This document shows positions 19,045 through 30,650 of a stretch of 55,118 bases of DNA, piece after piece. Each line of letters begins with the position of its first letter. The first letter of the stretch is position 1. This DNA comes from Nemertoderma westbladi. Taxonomy: Eukaryota > Xenacoelomorpha > Nemertodermatida > Nemertodermatidae. Both the position numbers and the translations under genes were made by a program. The DNA is taken from positions 1-55,118 of the forward strand of contig JAUCBJ010001055.1 of the NCBI GenBank assembly GCA_032718475.1, written 5' to 3'. A model generated the notes under the pieces. The model worked only from the letters and a program-made list of their open reading frames with translations. It was not told where the DNA came from and ran no database searches.

Positions 19045-19215
19045 AGATATAGATGGCATTGCTATTTGGGGTAACACTTATCAGACTATGCTTAAGCCAT
19101 TACATACAAAAGTTAATAAAATAATACGGGCCATTACATTCAGTCATCACCGAGCGTCCTCTCTCCAAATTTACAAAGAACTGGGTATATTACCGATAGA
19201 CACGAAGTGGGGCCT
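19045..19215 (+). pseudogene. LINE RT C-terminal fragment, first part
   Basis: Plus-strand codons read GIAIWGNTYQ, then KIIRAITFSHH, and YKELGILPID. This is the thumb/C-terminal region of a CR1/Jockey-like reverse transcriptase. The match stops near 19,210, where a repeat-rich insertion begins, and resumes near 20,545. Confidence 0.65.
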
Positions 19216-19685
19216 TCGCGCAGCACGTGACTTAAATTTAATTTAAGTACTAATTCGAAAGTATTACTGTATTAGCAAATTTTAAGCAGATTTCGCCTAA
19301 TCACTTTTTACCTCTTTCATTTCTATTCAGACATTTCTGACTCTAGCGGTATAGTGAGAACTGAAGATGGATTAGGGTCTCCAGCCCCACAAAGACACAG
19401 CCTATGGATGAATAGTACATACGTACATCGGCCAAGTTTCATCTTGAATAACGGATAACGAAATGAGAGACGGATCTCACTTTCAGAAATTTCGTCGTAT
19501 AGCGGCAGACCGATTAAATCTCCCCCCTCCCCCCCCCCCCCCCCACAAAGACGCAGCATGTGGTCCAGAATATATGGCAAGATTCAGCTTAAACTGATTA
19601 AAATCAATGAGACGGGAGAATCTATTCACTTTCAGGCATAAAGTAGTCCTATAGCGGGTGACTGTTGAACTGATTTTCAACAAAA

Positions 19686-20373
19686 CAAATTTTCAACTTG
19701 GCAGCTTTAAATTCGACAAAGTTATAAGCATGTCAATATCATAACGACGACAACGATTTCACTTTCAGACATTTGGCCCTCTAGCGGCAGACTGGAGAAC
19801 TGCAGATGGATTCGCCTCCTTTGAAAGTCACAGCTAATGGTCTAATACATATCTGCCAAGTTTCAGCTTAAACGGATTAAAAGCAAAGAAATGGGAGGGC
19901 ATTTAATGTTTAGACATGTGGCCCTCTAGCGGGAGACCATTGCACTGATGGTGTCTGAAAGTCTCTCAAAAATCTCAACTTTAGCTCATATTGATACCTA
20001 CAAATTTTCAACTTGGCAGCTTTAAATCCGACAAAGTTATTAGCATGTCAAAATCGTAACGACGACAACGATTTCACTTTCAGACCTTTGGCCCTCTAGC
20101 GGCAGACTGGAGAACTGCAGATGGATTCGCCTCCTTTGAAAGTCACAGCTAATGGTCTAATACATATCTGCCACGTTTCAGCTTAAACGGATTAAAAGCA
20201 AAGAAATGGGAGGGCATTTAATGTTTAGACATGTGGCCCTCTAGCGGGAGACCATTGCACTGATGGTGTCTGAAAGTCTCTTAAAAATCTCAACTTTTGC
20301 TCATATTGATACCTACAAATTTTCAACTTGGCAGCTTTAAATCCGACAAAGTTATTAGCATGTCAAAATCGTA

Positions 20374-20380
<7 letters not shown>
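19686..20380. repeat. 315-bp tandem repeat, about 2.2 copies, with CTCF-like motifs
   Basis: Units start at 19,686, 20,001 and 20,316 (period exactly 315). Each full unit holds two copies of GGCCCTCTAGCGGSAGAC, at 19,775, 19,920, 20,090 and 20,235, spaced 145, 170 and 145 bp. The reverse complement of the core, CCGCTAGAGGGC, matches the bilaterian CTCF consensus CCASYAGRKGGC except at one position. Older, diverged monomers extend left to about 19,330. Confidence 0.85.
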
Positions 20381-20413
<33 letters not shown>

Positions 20414-20462
20414 CGACGACGACAACGACGACGACGACGACAATGACGACGACGACGACGAC
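20366..20462. repeat. (GAC)n trinucleotide microsatellite
   Basis: About 97 bp of nearly pure GAC/ACG repeats with a few interruptions (GATGAC, AACGAC, AATGAC). It grows out of a CGACGACAACG string present in each 315-bp unit, so it probably arose by slippage within that repeat. Confidence 0.9.
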
Positions 20463-20544
20463 AAATTTGCATAAATTGACCCACCCCCTAACAGTGTCAA
20501 TTCGCTAAGGCTCCGCCAACTTCGTGGCTCGCCCCACAAACTTT

Positions 20545-20790
20545 ACACACAACAGGTTGCCAGTATAATGTACGATGTCAGATCTTTTTAATAAAACTAG
20601 CAAGTCACATAATTATGGTACACGTGCGGCATTATCTGGTAATTATTTTATTCCTCATGTTCGACTTTTAGTTGCTAAAAACTCGCTGTCATACAACGGT
20701 CCAACTATATGGAATTCTTTAGTAGACAATAGTCTTAAATCTCTGCCAAACAAACATCTTTTAAAAAAAAAACTAAAACTTATTTATTAA
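20545..20790 (+). pseudogene. LINE RT C-terminal fragment, last part
   Basis: The frame from 20,575 reads SDLFNKTSKSHNYGTRAA, then SYNGPTIWNSLV and a Lys-rich end before the stop. The pattern H-x-Y-x-TR ... Y-x-GP-x-IWN is the characteristic C-terminus of CR1/L2-like LINEs. It continues the fragment at 19,045-19,215 after the insertion. The 3' untranslated end follows to perhaps 21,020, where an AT-rich tail is seen. Confidence 0.7.
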
Positions 20791-21344
20791 ATGACCTTTA
20801 GTATATCATATCTATATTTTTTCTTTTAAGATTTTATACTAACAAAATTTATTTTAAATTAACGTATCTAGTCCCTGTCATGTACCTCAAATTCAATTAA
20901 ACATAAATTAATTCATATCGTATTTTCAAACTTATCAATAACTATCTCAATTGTATTAATTCTTAATAATTGTTAATTATATTTTATACAGTACACTAAA
21001 GATATGAAAAATAAAAGTTTACATTTATTTGTGTATAATTTATGAATTTATTTTAAATTTGTTCCCTCCACCCCCCTCCCCTCACCCCAATCCTCTCTGG
21101 TTGCAGCTATTACCTGCATAGCTGGTTTGCAAGTAATTTCTTGTCTTAATAATTTAATTACTCTTCCATGGTGGCTGCGTATTTCTATCTCACTGAGCTA
21201 CATGCGGTCTCCATTCACTATTAAGAACATTGACCTGTGTTTAACAGTTTAATAATATAATAATAGTAATACTTATATCATATATATTTTGGTGCGTTCC
21301 TCTATTTTAAAACCTATTATTGTGAAAAAATAAATTTAAGTTCA
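20791..21344. other. No gene seen; AT-rich flank
   Basis: The likely LINE 3' untranslated region, then AT-rich DNA and a short C-rich string near 21,066. No ORF or repeat structure was recognised. Confidence 0.3.
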
Positions 21345-21930
21345 ATGAAGGGCAAGCGTATGGAAGATGGAAAATATATTTCCGGGCGTGGTCGTCTTAC
21401 TGATGGTGTTATTGATAGCTTGCAAAATTACTATGGACTGGCAATTCGTTCAAATAATTCCAGTGTGCTATCGATGAGAAGAGCTATATGGTCCACATTT
21501 TTCCACAAACTCTCAACAGATAAGTTGCCACAACATGGTCTCTGTACTCAAGACAACGATATGTGGTGCAAATATGTCAAGGCAAAGCTTGAAAGACAGC
21601 CATATACTCACAATAATTATTTACCGGAGTCAATAATGAACTGTATAAAGCCAATTTATAGGAAACTCCCCAACGCTGACCTATTGAGTAGATGCTTACA
21701 TGGCAAAACACAAAACTGCAATGAAAGTATAAACAATCTAATATGGAGCAAGGTTCCAAACTGAGTCTTTGTAGGTCATCGGGCTTTAGAGATTGAAGTT
21801 TGCGACTCTATTTTGTCATTCAATGATGGTGCCATTAGTAAACTAAAGGTTCTCTCAGCCCTGGGTTGTTATGGAACTAACTACCTATACCCAATCATCT
21901 TTGGAGGAGATTGACCAAGGAAGGATCATA
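21345..21930 (+). pseudogene. Mutator-like transposase domain fragment
   Basis: The frame opens at 21,345 and reads GRGRLTDGVIDSLQNYYGLA, then GLCTQDNDMWCKY, LPESIMNCIKPIYRKL and LSRCLHGKTQNCNESINNLI. This signature (GRLTD ... YYG-AIR ... W-CKY ... CLHGKTQN-NES-N--IW) belongs to the animal proteins carrying the Mutator-like transposase domain. A TGA at 21,762 interrupts the frame right after IWSKVPN. The same frame then continues with VFVGHRALEIEVCDSIL and SFNDGA to a stop near 21,912. The upstream half with the catalytic region is missing, so this is a 5'-truncated, nonsense-bearing remnant. Confidence 0.65.
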
Positions 21931-22056
21931 TCTGCCCAGAAGACAGATCATGAGAGGCGGAAGTTGTCACGGGCATCTAGGAAACAAAAGACTATTGGGA
22001 ATGAAGATGACAATGATAGTTTGGGAGTTGAATATGAACCTGGAATGGCAGATTGA

Positions 22057-22559
22057 ACTGGTCTGTATACTTAAAGATCATCTAGTTATTATACTAGTTA
22101 CTTCATTGATGTACATCCATTTCATTATTACACATAATCTTTCTTATTAACATTCTGAGGTTTTTGGAGACAGTTACTTTAATCGCGAGTTGCTTTTAGT
22201 CGCTTTTACCACTAATGAATATTCGCAGGCTTTACGATCTTTAGGAACATATATCTCAAGTTGTGCTTGATGGATTTTAATGAAATTTGAAACAGCCCTA
22301 GGTTATATATGGCATTTTCTCAGTTACTAGAATGGTTACTTGAAACGAAATAGGACAAAAGTTAAAGGCAGCCAAACAAATCAGCAAAAGTTGAAATATT
22401 GGTAATGATACCACCTGCCCCCATGTGCTTCTTTTTTCTCTACTCTAGTACAAAAGTTGTCCTAAAGGCTGAATTGTTTTGTCCCAAAATTTCAAGTCAA
22501 TACCATTTCTAGATCTTGAGATATGTGTTCCTAAGTTTATATAAAGATCGAAAAGCATT
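22057..22559. other. No gene seen
   Basis: Unique-looking non-coding sequence between the Mutator-like fragment and the RTE copy. No repeat, splice-flanked frame or terminal repeat was recognised. Confidence 0.3.
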
Positions 22560-24380
22560 ATGAGTGCCCTTAACAAGGTTGAGAAAGCTAAGGACGATCT
22601 TAAATTGGCCTACAACATCAACCAGGAAAAGTACATACAGGATAAAATTGAAGCAATTACAACTGCTCACATACAGCAACAATCAAGACTTACCTGGCAA
22701 ACTGTAAATGAGGTATCTGGACGGAAAAGTTGTGCAACGGGGTGCCTCAAAGCCGATAGTCCTGAAGAACGTGTTGGGAAGTGGAAAAATCACTCCAGCA
22801 ACTTGCTTGGGCAGCCACCAAACATCGAGGGCAGCCCTACAAGGAAAATATATGACATGACACTACCTATAGAAACAGGGGAAGTCACACCTGCCGAACT
22901 CCAAAGAAGCATTAAAAGCATGTCCAATAATAAAGCGAGTGGATAGATGAAATCCCAGCGTAGGTATGGAAAACAGGAGTGCTAAACAGACCATTATTAA
23001 TGTTTGCAACCGGATGTTAAAAGGAGAAAAGCCACCACCGATTTGGACTAAAGGTCAACTAAAGCCTCTCCACAAGAAAGGAGACCTCGGTATACCAACA
23101 ATCTATCGTGGGATCTGTCTGTTTGTGGTAGCTACCAAAATATACAATAAAATGATTCTACATAGGATTAGGCCTCACATAGAGAAACTACGACGTAAGA
23201 GCCAAAACAGATTTCGACCAAGTAGATCAACAATAGCTCAGATACTTGCATTACGGAGACTGATTGAAGGAATTAAGTCAAAGAATCTCCCCGCAGTCAT
23301 GACTTTTGTGGACTTCAATAAGGCATTCGACTCCATCCATAGAGGCAAAATGTTTGAAATCCTAAGAGCTTATGGAATACCAGAAGTAATTGTTGCTGGC
23401 ATTGGATTGTTATATTGTGACACAGAAGTGCAGGTACTCTCACCAGATGGTGAAACTGAGTTTTTCTCAATCCTGGCTGGGGTACTGCAAGGTGACACAT
23501 TAGCACCATTACTATTTGTAATTGTGCTGGATTATGCAATGAGGACAGCCACAAAGGGTGAAGTTCTGGGAATCACACTTCAAGAATGCAGAAGTAGTAG
23601 ATATCCGGCAACTACAGTCACAGACACCGACTTTGCGGATGACATCGCCCTGCTTTCTAATACCCTAGCAGATGCACAGCTTCTCTAAATAAACTGGAGA
23701 GGGCTGCTAAGGAGGTTGGATTGCATATAAATGCTACCAAGACTGAATTCATGACCTTTAATGTTGATGTAAATTTGACAACCATTGATAATAATCAAAT
23801 AAGGAAGGTCGATGACTTCCAGTACCTTGGATCATGGATAGACAGAAGCAAAAAGGACATATAAGGTAGGAAAGCAAAGGCTTGGGTAGCTCTATCAAAA
23901 ATGGATACCATCTGGAAATCAGATCTCTCCAGGCACCTGAAGTCTAAGTTATTTCGAGTCACAGTGGAAAGTGTATTTTTATACGGGGGTGAGACCTGGA
24001 CACTGACTAAATCACTTGAACAACGAATTGATGGTTGCTACACAAGCACTAAGGGCAGCCCTAAACATCAGCTGGAGACAACACATGACAAACGCCGAGC
24101 TTTATGGTACAATACCACCTGTATCAACCACCCTCTGTGAATGCAGATTAAGATTCAGGGGGCACTGCTGGTGAAGTAAAGACGAGGTCAATACCAGATC
24201 TACTTTTCTGGAAACCAACTCATGGTAAGCATGGTCGTGGACGACTGGCCATAACATATTGAAAGGGATACTGAATTTGGGAGAAACGAAATTGTGACAA
24301 CTATGGAGAATCGGGAAGCCTGGAAGGATTTCATTTCCACTGTCCAAGTTCGTTCGACCTAGTAGTAGTAGTAGTAGTAC
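22560..24380 (+). pseudogene. RTE-clade LINE, 5'-truncated and frame-broken
   Basis: The plus strand reads a linker (LTWQTVNEVSGRKSCATG), then after a frameshift near 22,945 the RT: KPLHKKGDLG, VATKIYNKMILHRIRPHIE, FVDFNKAFDSIHR (motif A), GVLQGDTLAPLLFVIVLDY (motif B) and DTDFADDIALL (motif C). After another frameshift near 23,690 come YLGSWIDRS and the RTE C-terminal region (FLYGGETWTLTKSLE). It ends in a short TAG repeat at 24,360-24,380, the usual tail type of this clade. The endonuclease is absent. The same family has a copy at 28,790-29,690 on the other strand; the intact element at 41,016 is a related but distinct family. Confidence 0.85.
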
Positions 24381-24384
24381 TGTA

Positions 24385-26270
24385 TAATATACCTAAAATG
24401 TGTGCAACGATACCTACAAATAACATTAGGAAAGTATTATTTAAACAACCCACCAAAAATTATATTTAAAAAGGTGCCATTTGCTACATTTCTATTGGAC
24501 GCCAGTCTTGCATTAGGCCAGGCGGGCATATGATTCATTCTATTCTTAGAAGTCACAAGACTTGTATTCTGTATTGCTGTATTGTGCTGCTTGTACATGA
24601 ATCGCTGAATTTGTAGGGCCCGCAGACCGTAACGCCGGCACTGTTTGATCTCTATTTATTGTTTAAAGTGCATTTAATATCACACTGGTTTTTTAGAATT
24701 ATGGAATATGTACCAGTGCTGCATTGTGCCTATTTTTTTGGTATTCAACATTAATTTGTAATTCAGTACCTATTAATATTCGGCAATGTGGTGATCAACC
24801 ATACAGACTTTTAAAACCTAGGCCTAATCAGCGGTCAGCGCCTACCATCCAGCCATTCATTCAGCCTTTGAAGGAGATTAATCCGGTGAATCCCTGTGCT
24901 ATGGAGTAGGGATCATCTAGGCCCGACGCAGGCCTATGGAACGTGGAAGGGGGAATGACTGAGATGTGTTAGCTAACAAAAATCAGGGAAGTTGAACTAT
25001 TGTACAAGGGCCAGCCACTGCAGTAAGCGTTGTATTTGTTTTAAAATAGGGGAGATTAACCACATTTCAGTATTTATTTGCTTGACATTTATTTTGGGGC
25101 CTAAAAAAGGGGCACAGTTGACCTTGTTACCCTTTGCTTTTACTACCAGGCAGCCAGGTGTCAAGTTATGCGGTTAATTGACTGATGACAGGGCAGCAGG
25201 GGTAAGTGCTGAAGAGTATACGCTGAGCTAAAAATTGTGTGGTGTGTTAGGCTAAGCCAAATAAGGGAGGTTCGGAAGGTGCGTCCTGATTGTTACTAAA
25301 GGATTAGCACCCTAGTTTGAGAGCTTCTTGGTGAGGGTTCATTGGGTTTTATTTTGCTCTATTCATTCTTTGTGAGGGTTCATTGGGTTTTATTTTGCTC
25401 TATTCATTCAGCCCTGATGGTTTGTTATGGGAGTAGCTTGACAAATTTATTTATACCAAGTTTCGGCTTACTATCTTTACCTATGGTCTTGGGAGGTGAA
25501 CGAGAATAAGTTTTTATCATCATCACGGAACCGTATTTTATTTTCTCATCTCATTTTAACCCATTTCACAATTCCCAATTCCTACAGGTACATTTGTATA
25601 GCGAAGCCAAGGTTTACCCTTTTTCCCTTACCTGCTGCTAGATTAACAAAGATACTTGCATCAAACAAAAACCAAAGGGTGATAACATTATTTTTGATCT
25701 ATCTATGCCAAAACCCCCTTACTAGAAACATACAGTCTTACATTGCAAAACGGTTTCATTTCTAGAATATTTTCGGATAAAATTAAATAATATTGTTTTG
25801 GACCTCGCCACTATTTGTATTACAGTGCAGATCGGATCGAGTCGGGATTCCAAATGGATCACTTGGTTGTTGTAAAATAAATTATTTAAGCGAGTGGGTA
25901 TCTCGCATTATTGCCAGAAAGTTGTAGAAAATATCAATTAAAATATTTAGATTTCCCTTTGTAGCAGGTGTTTTCTGCAATCATTACCAGTATGGATTTT
26001 AGCAGGGTTATATGTGCCATTTGAGCACAAATAACTGTAGCTGCATTTGGATTTTCAATAGTATTGGATTAGCTGCTGTTGGATTTATCATACATTAATA
26101 TTTATTTCAATATTTTACATAATAATAGTGTAACATTTTACGTTAATACTTAATTCAATAGTTTACATAAGGTTAGTATAACTTCCATTATAAATCTTAA
26201 TTCATGTTGTTATATTAAAAAAGAAAAATAAAATCATAGCACATATGAAACATTGCGGTTCAGAGAGCTT
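24385..26270. other. No gene seen; one 41-bp tandem duplication
   Basis: AT-rich intergenic DNA. Apart from the perfect duplication at 25,331-25,412 no structured element was recognised, and the short ORFs here show no family features. Confidence 0.35.
25331..25412. repeat. 41-bp tandem duplication
   Basis: The segment beginning GTGAGGGTTCATTGGG occurs twice head to tail with a period of 41 bp. The copies are essentially identical, so the event is recent. Confidence 0.85.
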
Positions 26271-26273
26271 AAA

Positions 26274-26543
26274 TTACTCAGCATTAGTCAATGAGATCAC
26301 ATTGAAACTGTTGTTCAGGGTGATATTAGATGATACACCATCGTCCAGGGCTATTGTTTCGTTTAGTAGATGCAGGGATCCGCTATCACCCGACTGCCGA
26401 GAGGTACTTCTTATCATTGGTTTGTCGGGTAGGTGATCAATATCAGCCATTGAACGGACTCGCGAGGGATTACTGGTCTCAGAAAACTTCATCATTATTT
26501 CACCGTTGAAGCTGTAAGCTGCACTGATTCCTCCAGCACTGCG
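26274..26543 (-). CDS. Putative 3'-terminal exon of an unknown gene
   Basis: A minus-strand frame is open from before 26,543 to a stop at 26,274. It has gene-like composition, Ser/Asn/Thr-rich with regular charge (SETSNPSRVRSMADIDHLP, then STSRQSGDSGSLHLLNETIA). Directly upstream is a pyrimidine-rich run ending in CTCCAG, a good splice acceptor, so it may be a last exon encoding a cytoplasmic tail. A link to the receptor exons 6.5 kb and more upstream on the same strand is conceivable, since a TM7/C-tail is missing there, but nothing in the sequence proves it. No domain was recognised. It could be a chance frame. Confidence 0.3.
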   Translation of the reverse strand, partial: RSAGGISAAYSFNGEIMMKFSETSNPSRVRSMADIDHLPDKPMIRSTSRQSGDSGSLHLLNETIALDDGVSSNITLNNSFNVISLTNAE

Positions 26544-26549
26544 TATGCG

Positions 26550-28785
26550 CTGGAGATCACAGAAAAGTTTGGAACGATGCGGGAGTTAAATGTTCTGTTA
26601 CACGTAGAGGAGATATTCCTTTCTGATTATGCAAAGCAACGATTCGTGATTGGTGACCAACAAATCGAACAATCATAGGTCGATTTCATTGTCCTTTTCC
26701 CCCTGTACATGATGGGATCATTCGTGCCTAGTCTCCAGCCTTCCTAGATGGTGGAAGACATCGACCAGACTCCAAGGAATCTGTAATTTTTCCATTGTCT
26801 CCTTCACGGTCTTTTTTCTTCCTGCTGGTTTAGCGATTCAGAAACTCCATGTATAAATATGTTATGTTTTCTAGAGTATTGTTCAAGGGTGTCATTGTTT
26901 AGGCGCAAGTCTTTGTTTTTGACGTCAAAGATTTATAATTTCCTTCTGCAATTCCGGAATTTTCTATACAGATTCGGTTAGAGATTTATTTCAAGAGTTG
27001 GGTCTGGAGAGCTACTTTAATTTCACCTTGACTTTCTATGAGCGATTTACCAAAGCCTTTCCATGACGGTTGAGAACCCATCACTTGTGGTACTGCAATT
27101 TATTATGGCGTGACATCTAGTATTCACTCCATTGTTGTTGTTAATTTCCAGTAAGCTTTTTTTATAAGGTTTCATACGGTGCAGTGGCGTAGTTGGTAGA
27201 GCGTTGGGCTTGGTAGTTTTTTTTTTAGTTAATTTTTTGGTAGTAAGATTGGTAGTAAACCAACCATTCAAGGAGGGGACATTTCATGCATTAGTAGACG
27301 CAGACCTTTGCGCGATTTCGCACTTGTTATTTCTTGTTTCGATTAGCACGTATTTGAACTAATGTGTCATAAGTAAAATTTTTATGTATTTTTTTATAGT
27401 AGTAGTATTGGAACGGTTAATCGGCCCAGCCAGCCTATATTAACAAACAACATTGATAAACAGCATTAAAATAAATAAATAATATATATTAATAAGATAC
27501 TCGAAAAGCTGGACGACAACTTTAATTACTTAAAGTTTTTTTAGTCTTCACAATTAACCTGTATGTAGTAAAATAGTAGAAAAATATATAATAAAATTAA
27601 TTGTTTGTAAATTATTCCCAAAACTCTAGAACACTATGTACTGTACTAGTTTACAAAGTGAAAGGGCGCAATCACTAGAAAAACATTTAAACAAATTTCA
27701 TAAGCTACTGTAGTCAAGGTCGGGGTGCTTGTCTCTAAACATCTGAGTTAACGGACAATCAATGTACATTGGAGGAGTCACAAGGACACACTCGCTGGTC
27801 ACTTGGGATGCAGCTCCACTTACCAGTCTCTATCGTAAGTTTGTGCGACATAACTCGAGGTCGAGTCAGAGGTACGCGTTTATAGTGAGGCTTGATGCAA
27901 AATAACACCTACAATATATAATACAACCCTTTACGCTGTAATTTTTGTATTTGGTGTATATGTATTTTACATGAATAATTTCAACTTTTAAAATCAAAAA
28001 TTCGCCATGTTGAAATTTTAGCATACCTGGTGTGTTAATAAGTGATAACTAATCCGCGTGCTATGTCTCATGAGTAAAGACCTCTTTGAAGTTGGTTTTT
28101 ATACCATGTATGCCATAGGGATTTCGCGACTATATGGCATTGGGAATACTTGGGACTTTGACTCGTACTTTATGGTAAACTTTTATACAATGAGCTGCAA
28201 ATGAGTTGAATTCTGATCTGATTTCTGTTTCAAGTTTAATATTCATCAATTCATGTTTACATGCACTATCACGCATTTAGTGTAGTGTATGTCAGTCCAT
28301 CCGCCAACAGTATAGCATGAATTCTAAATCGACGAAACAATAATATGACATTTTCCCGAATATAATTATAAGTAGCAGGATATGATTATAACGCATGGTG
28401 CCCTACATATATTTGGTGTAGACTTCATTTGTCTAGTTGTAAGTAGATATCACCAATAAATATAAAGGGAATGCATATTGGTTCGCGAAAAGCTTATTGG
28501 AGAGAGGATGGATGATACAGGCGGGCCCGGACTGCGAACTTTCTTTTATAATTTTGGCATCTGAAGCACCTCTTTAATATTACTTTATACACATGGTACC
28601 ATAATGGAATTCCGTACCATTATTTCATTTCTCATCAGGGGGGGGAGTCTAAACTCAATCAAAGGAACAAATTAAGTAACTCTCTCAAGGGAAAAATTTG
28701 TACAGTACCTACAGTATAGTACCGACAATATGTACTGTATTTTAATTTTCATTAGTACATTTTTTACTGTGAACAAAAATGAAAC
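26550..28785. other. No gene seen; tRNA A-box-like string near 27,184
   Basis: Mostly AT-rich non-coding DNA. At 27,182-27,210 the string GTGGCGTAGTTGGTAGAGCG matches a tRNA D-arm with a perfect A-box (TGGCGTAGTTGG). It lacks a B-box and cloverleaf, and also resembles a hAT-type terminus (CAGTGGCGTA), so its origin is ambiguous. Confidence 0.35.
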
Positions 28786-28789
28786 GGTC

Positions 28790-29690
28790 AAAATTTGCAT
28801 CCCAACCACCAAAAGCAATGGCGTCAATGTGTCACCTTGCAGCATGCCAGGCAGGAATGAGAAGAACTCAGTTTCACCATCTGGTGAGAGTACCTGAACT
28901 TCTGTGTCACAATATTATAATAATCCAATGCCAGCCACAATTACCTCTGGTATTCCATACGCTCTTAGGATTTCCAGCATTTTATCTCTATGGATTGAGT
29001 CGAATGCTTTCTTGAAGTCCACAAAAGTCAGGACAGCGGGGAGATTCTTTGACTTAATTCCCTCAATCAGTCTCAGTAGTGCAAGTACCTGAGCTATTGT
29101 TGATCTATTTGGTCGAAATCCGTTTTGGCTCTTACACAGCAGTCTCCCTTTGTGAGGTCTAATTCTATATAAAATCATTTTGTTGTATATTTTATCAGCG
29201 ACCATAAGCATACAGATCCCACGACAGTTTGTTGGTACACCGAGGTCTCCTTTCTTAGGGAGAGGCTTTAGTTGACTTTAGTTCAAATTGGTGGTGGCTT
29301 TTCCCCTTTCAGCATCCGGTTGCAAACATCCAATAATGGCCTGTTTAGCACTCCTGTTTTCCATACCTCTGCAGGGATTTCATCTAATCCACTCGCTTTA
29401 TGATTGGACATGCTTTTAATGCTTCTTTGGAATTTGAAGTCCCCTGTTTCTATAGGTAGCGTCTTGTGATATATTTTCCTTGTAGGGCTGACCTCTATGT
29501 TTGGTGGCTGCCCAAGCAAGTTGCTGAAGTGATCTTTCCATTTCCAAACACGACTATCAGCTTTGAGGCACCCCTTAGCACAACTTTTCCGACCAGATAC
29601 CACATTTACAGTTTACCAGGTAAGTCTTGATTGTTGCTGTATGTGAGTAGTTGTAATTTCTTCAATCTTGCCTTGTATGTACTTCTGTAG
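28790..29690 (-). pseudogene. RTE-clade LINE fragment (same family as 22,560)
   Basis: Minus-strand frames read the linker (SGRKSCAKGCLKADS), RMLKGEKPPPI, then after breaks IYNKMILYRIRPHKGRL, FVDFKKAFDSIHRDKM (motif A) and YGIPEVIVAGIGLL. Sequence identity to the plus-strand RTE at 22.6 kb is high by eye. Both the 5' endonuclease half and the 3' end (motif C, C-terminus, TAG tail) are missing, so it is truncated on both sides. Several frameshifts separate the pieces. Confidence 0.8.
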
Positions 29691-30645
29691 TGAATGCCAA
29701 ATTTAGTCTTTTCATAAAATTGTTAGTAGAGACATTTTACCTATCTTTCTACAAAGCAAAACACCTTATTTATTTACTTAAGATACATCATGCTGATTTC
29801 ATGTGTAAAACAGATGTTGTTTAAATAAGGTGTCATAATAATGTCAATTTAACAGATAATTAATTATCTTAGTGACATCTCACATGTTTGCTGCAAGAAA
29901 CCACTAACACTAGCTGAAAGAAAGAAGAAAAAGAAAAGAGAGAAGGAGAAATAGAAACCAGAAAACCAGAAAGAGAAATATAATAGATTTAATTACCTGT
30001 AAAGTTATATTTGGAGACTGTAATAATAAGTTGAAAGATAGACATTAAAAGTAGAACTAAATTATAATATTTTCATCACAATAAAGGGAATGTCCAAACC
30101 TTTACATTGGTGATCTTGGACCTTATTACTTACTACCTTTAACTCCAGACATATGCCAGATGGGAAAAACTCTCTTGAAACTCAGTTACTGATTAACTCT
30201 TTTTGAATGAATCATGGATGGTGATGGCGAAAATGTTGGTAACGCTGTAAACGTCACTCGCGTTTCTGTTAAACCCCCGGTGTTCTTCCATTCTAATCCC
30301 AGCGTTTGGTTCAGAATGTTGGAATCCCACCTTACATTCGCCAACATTACAAGCGAGGTAACCAAATTTCACCACGTTATGGCGAATTTGCCAGAAGACG
30401 CTTTAAACAGTCGACGGACATTCAATCATAAGACAATATTAAATCAACCATTCTCCAACTCTATCAGAAATCGAAAACTGAATTATTTGACAGGTAACTT
30501 TAGACGGCCAGAAGCCCTCCTTAGTGTATCTGCGTATAAAAAGAAAATCATGAGAATGTAACTTAACAGCAGATGATGACCTAGTTCGGCACCAGATAAT
30601 GGATGCAGCTTAACGAGGAGATTTCAATTACATCAAATTAAAGAA
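29691..30645. other. No confident gene
   Basis: A 115-codon plus-strand frame at 30,214-30,561 (MDGDGENVGNAVNVTR..., FFHSNPSVWFRMLESHLTFA, FHHVMANLPEDA) resembles the N-terminal gag-like segment often found in animal LTR or retrovirus-like ORFs (PPVFFHSNPSVWF-xx-LE-xF). It would be a short, solitary fragment. The rest is AT-rich without structure. Confidence 0.35.
30214..30561 (+). pseudogene. Gag-like fragment of an LTR retrotransposon
   Basis: 115 codons from an ATG. The stretch KPPVFFHSNPSVWFRMLESH followed by FHHVMANLPEDA matches the opening of gag-like proteins of many animal gypsy/BEL-type elements (P-F-x-NP-x-xWF-x-x-E-x-F ... K-x-x-x-V--L). The family pattern then dissolves after about residue 70. 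No protease, RT or LTR is seen nearby, so this is an isolated remnant; the ATG may be coincidental. Confidence 0.5.
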
Positions 30646-30650
30646 TTATA

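Larger units (their letters stand above)
19210..20540. mobile_element. 1.3-kb repeat-rich insertion splitting a LINE tail
   Basis: Sequence between two parts of one LINE C-terminal region. It has no ORF but contains diverged monomers with the recurring string TTTCACTTTCAGACATTTG, two full 315-bp tandem repeats, a 16-base poly(C) tract at 19,529-19,544 and a (GAC)n block. Possible short inverted ends (GTGGGGC near 19,207 and GCCCCAC near 20,531) hint at a non-autonomous DNA element; the class is not determined. No target duplication was confirmed. Confidence 0.5.
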
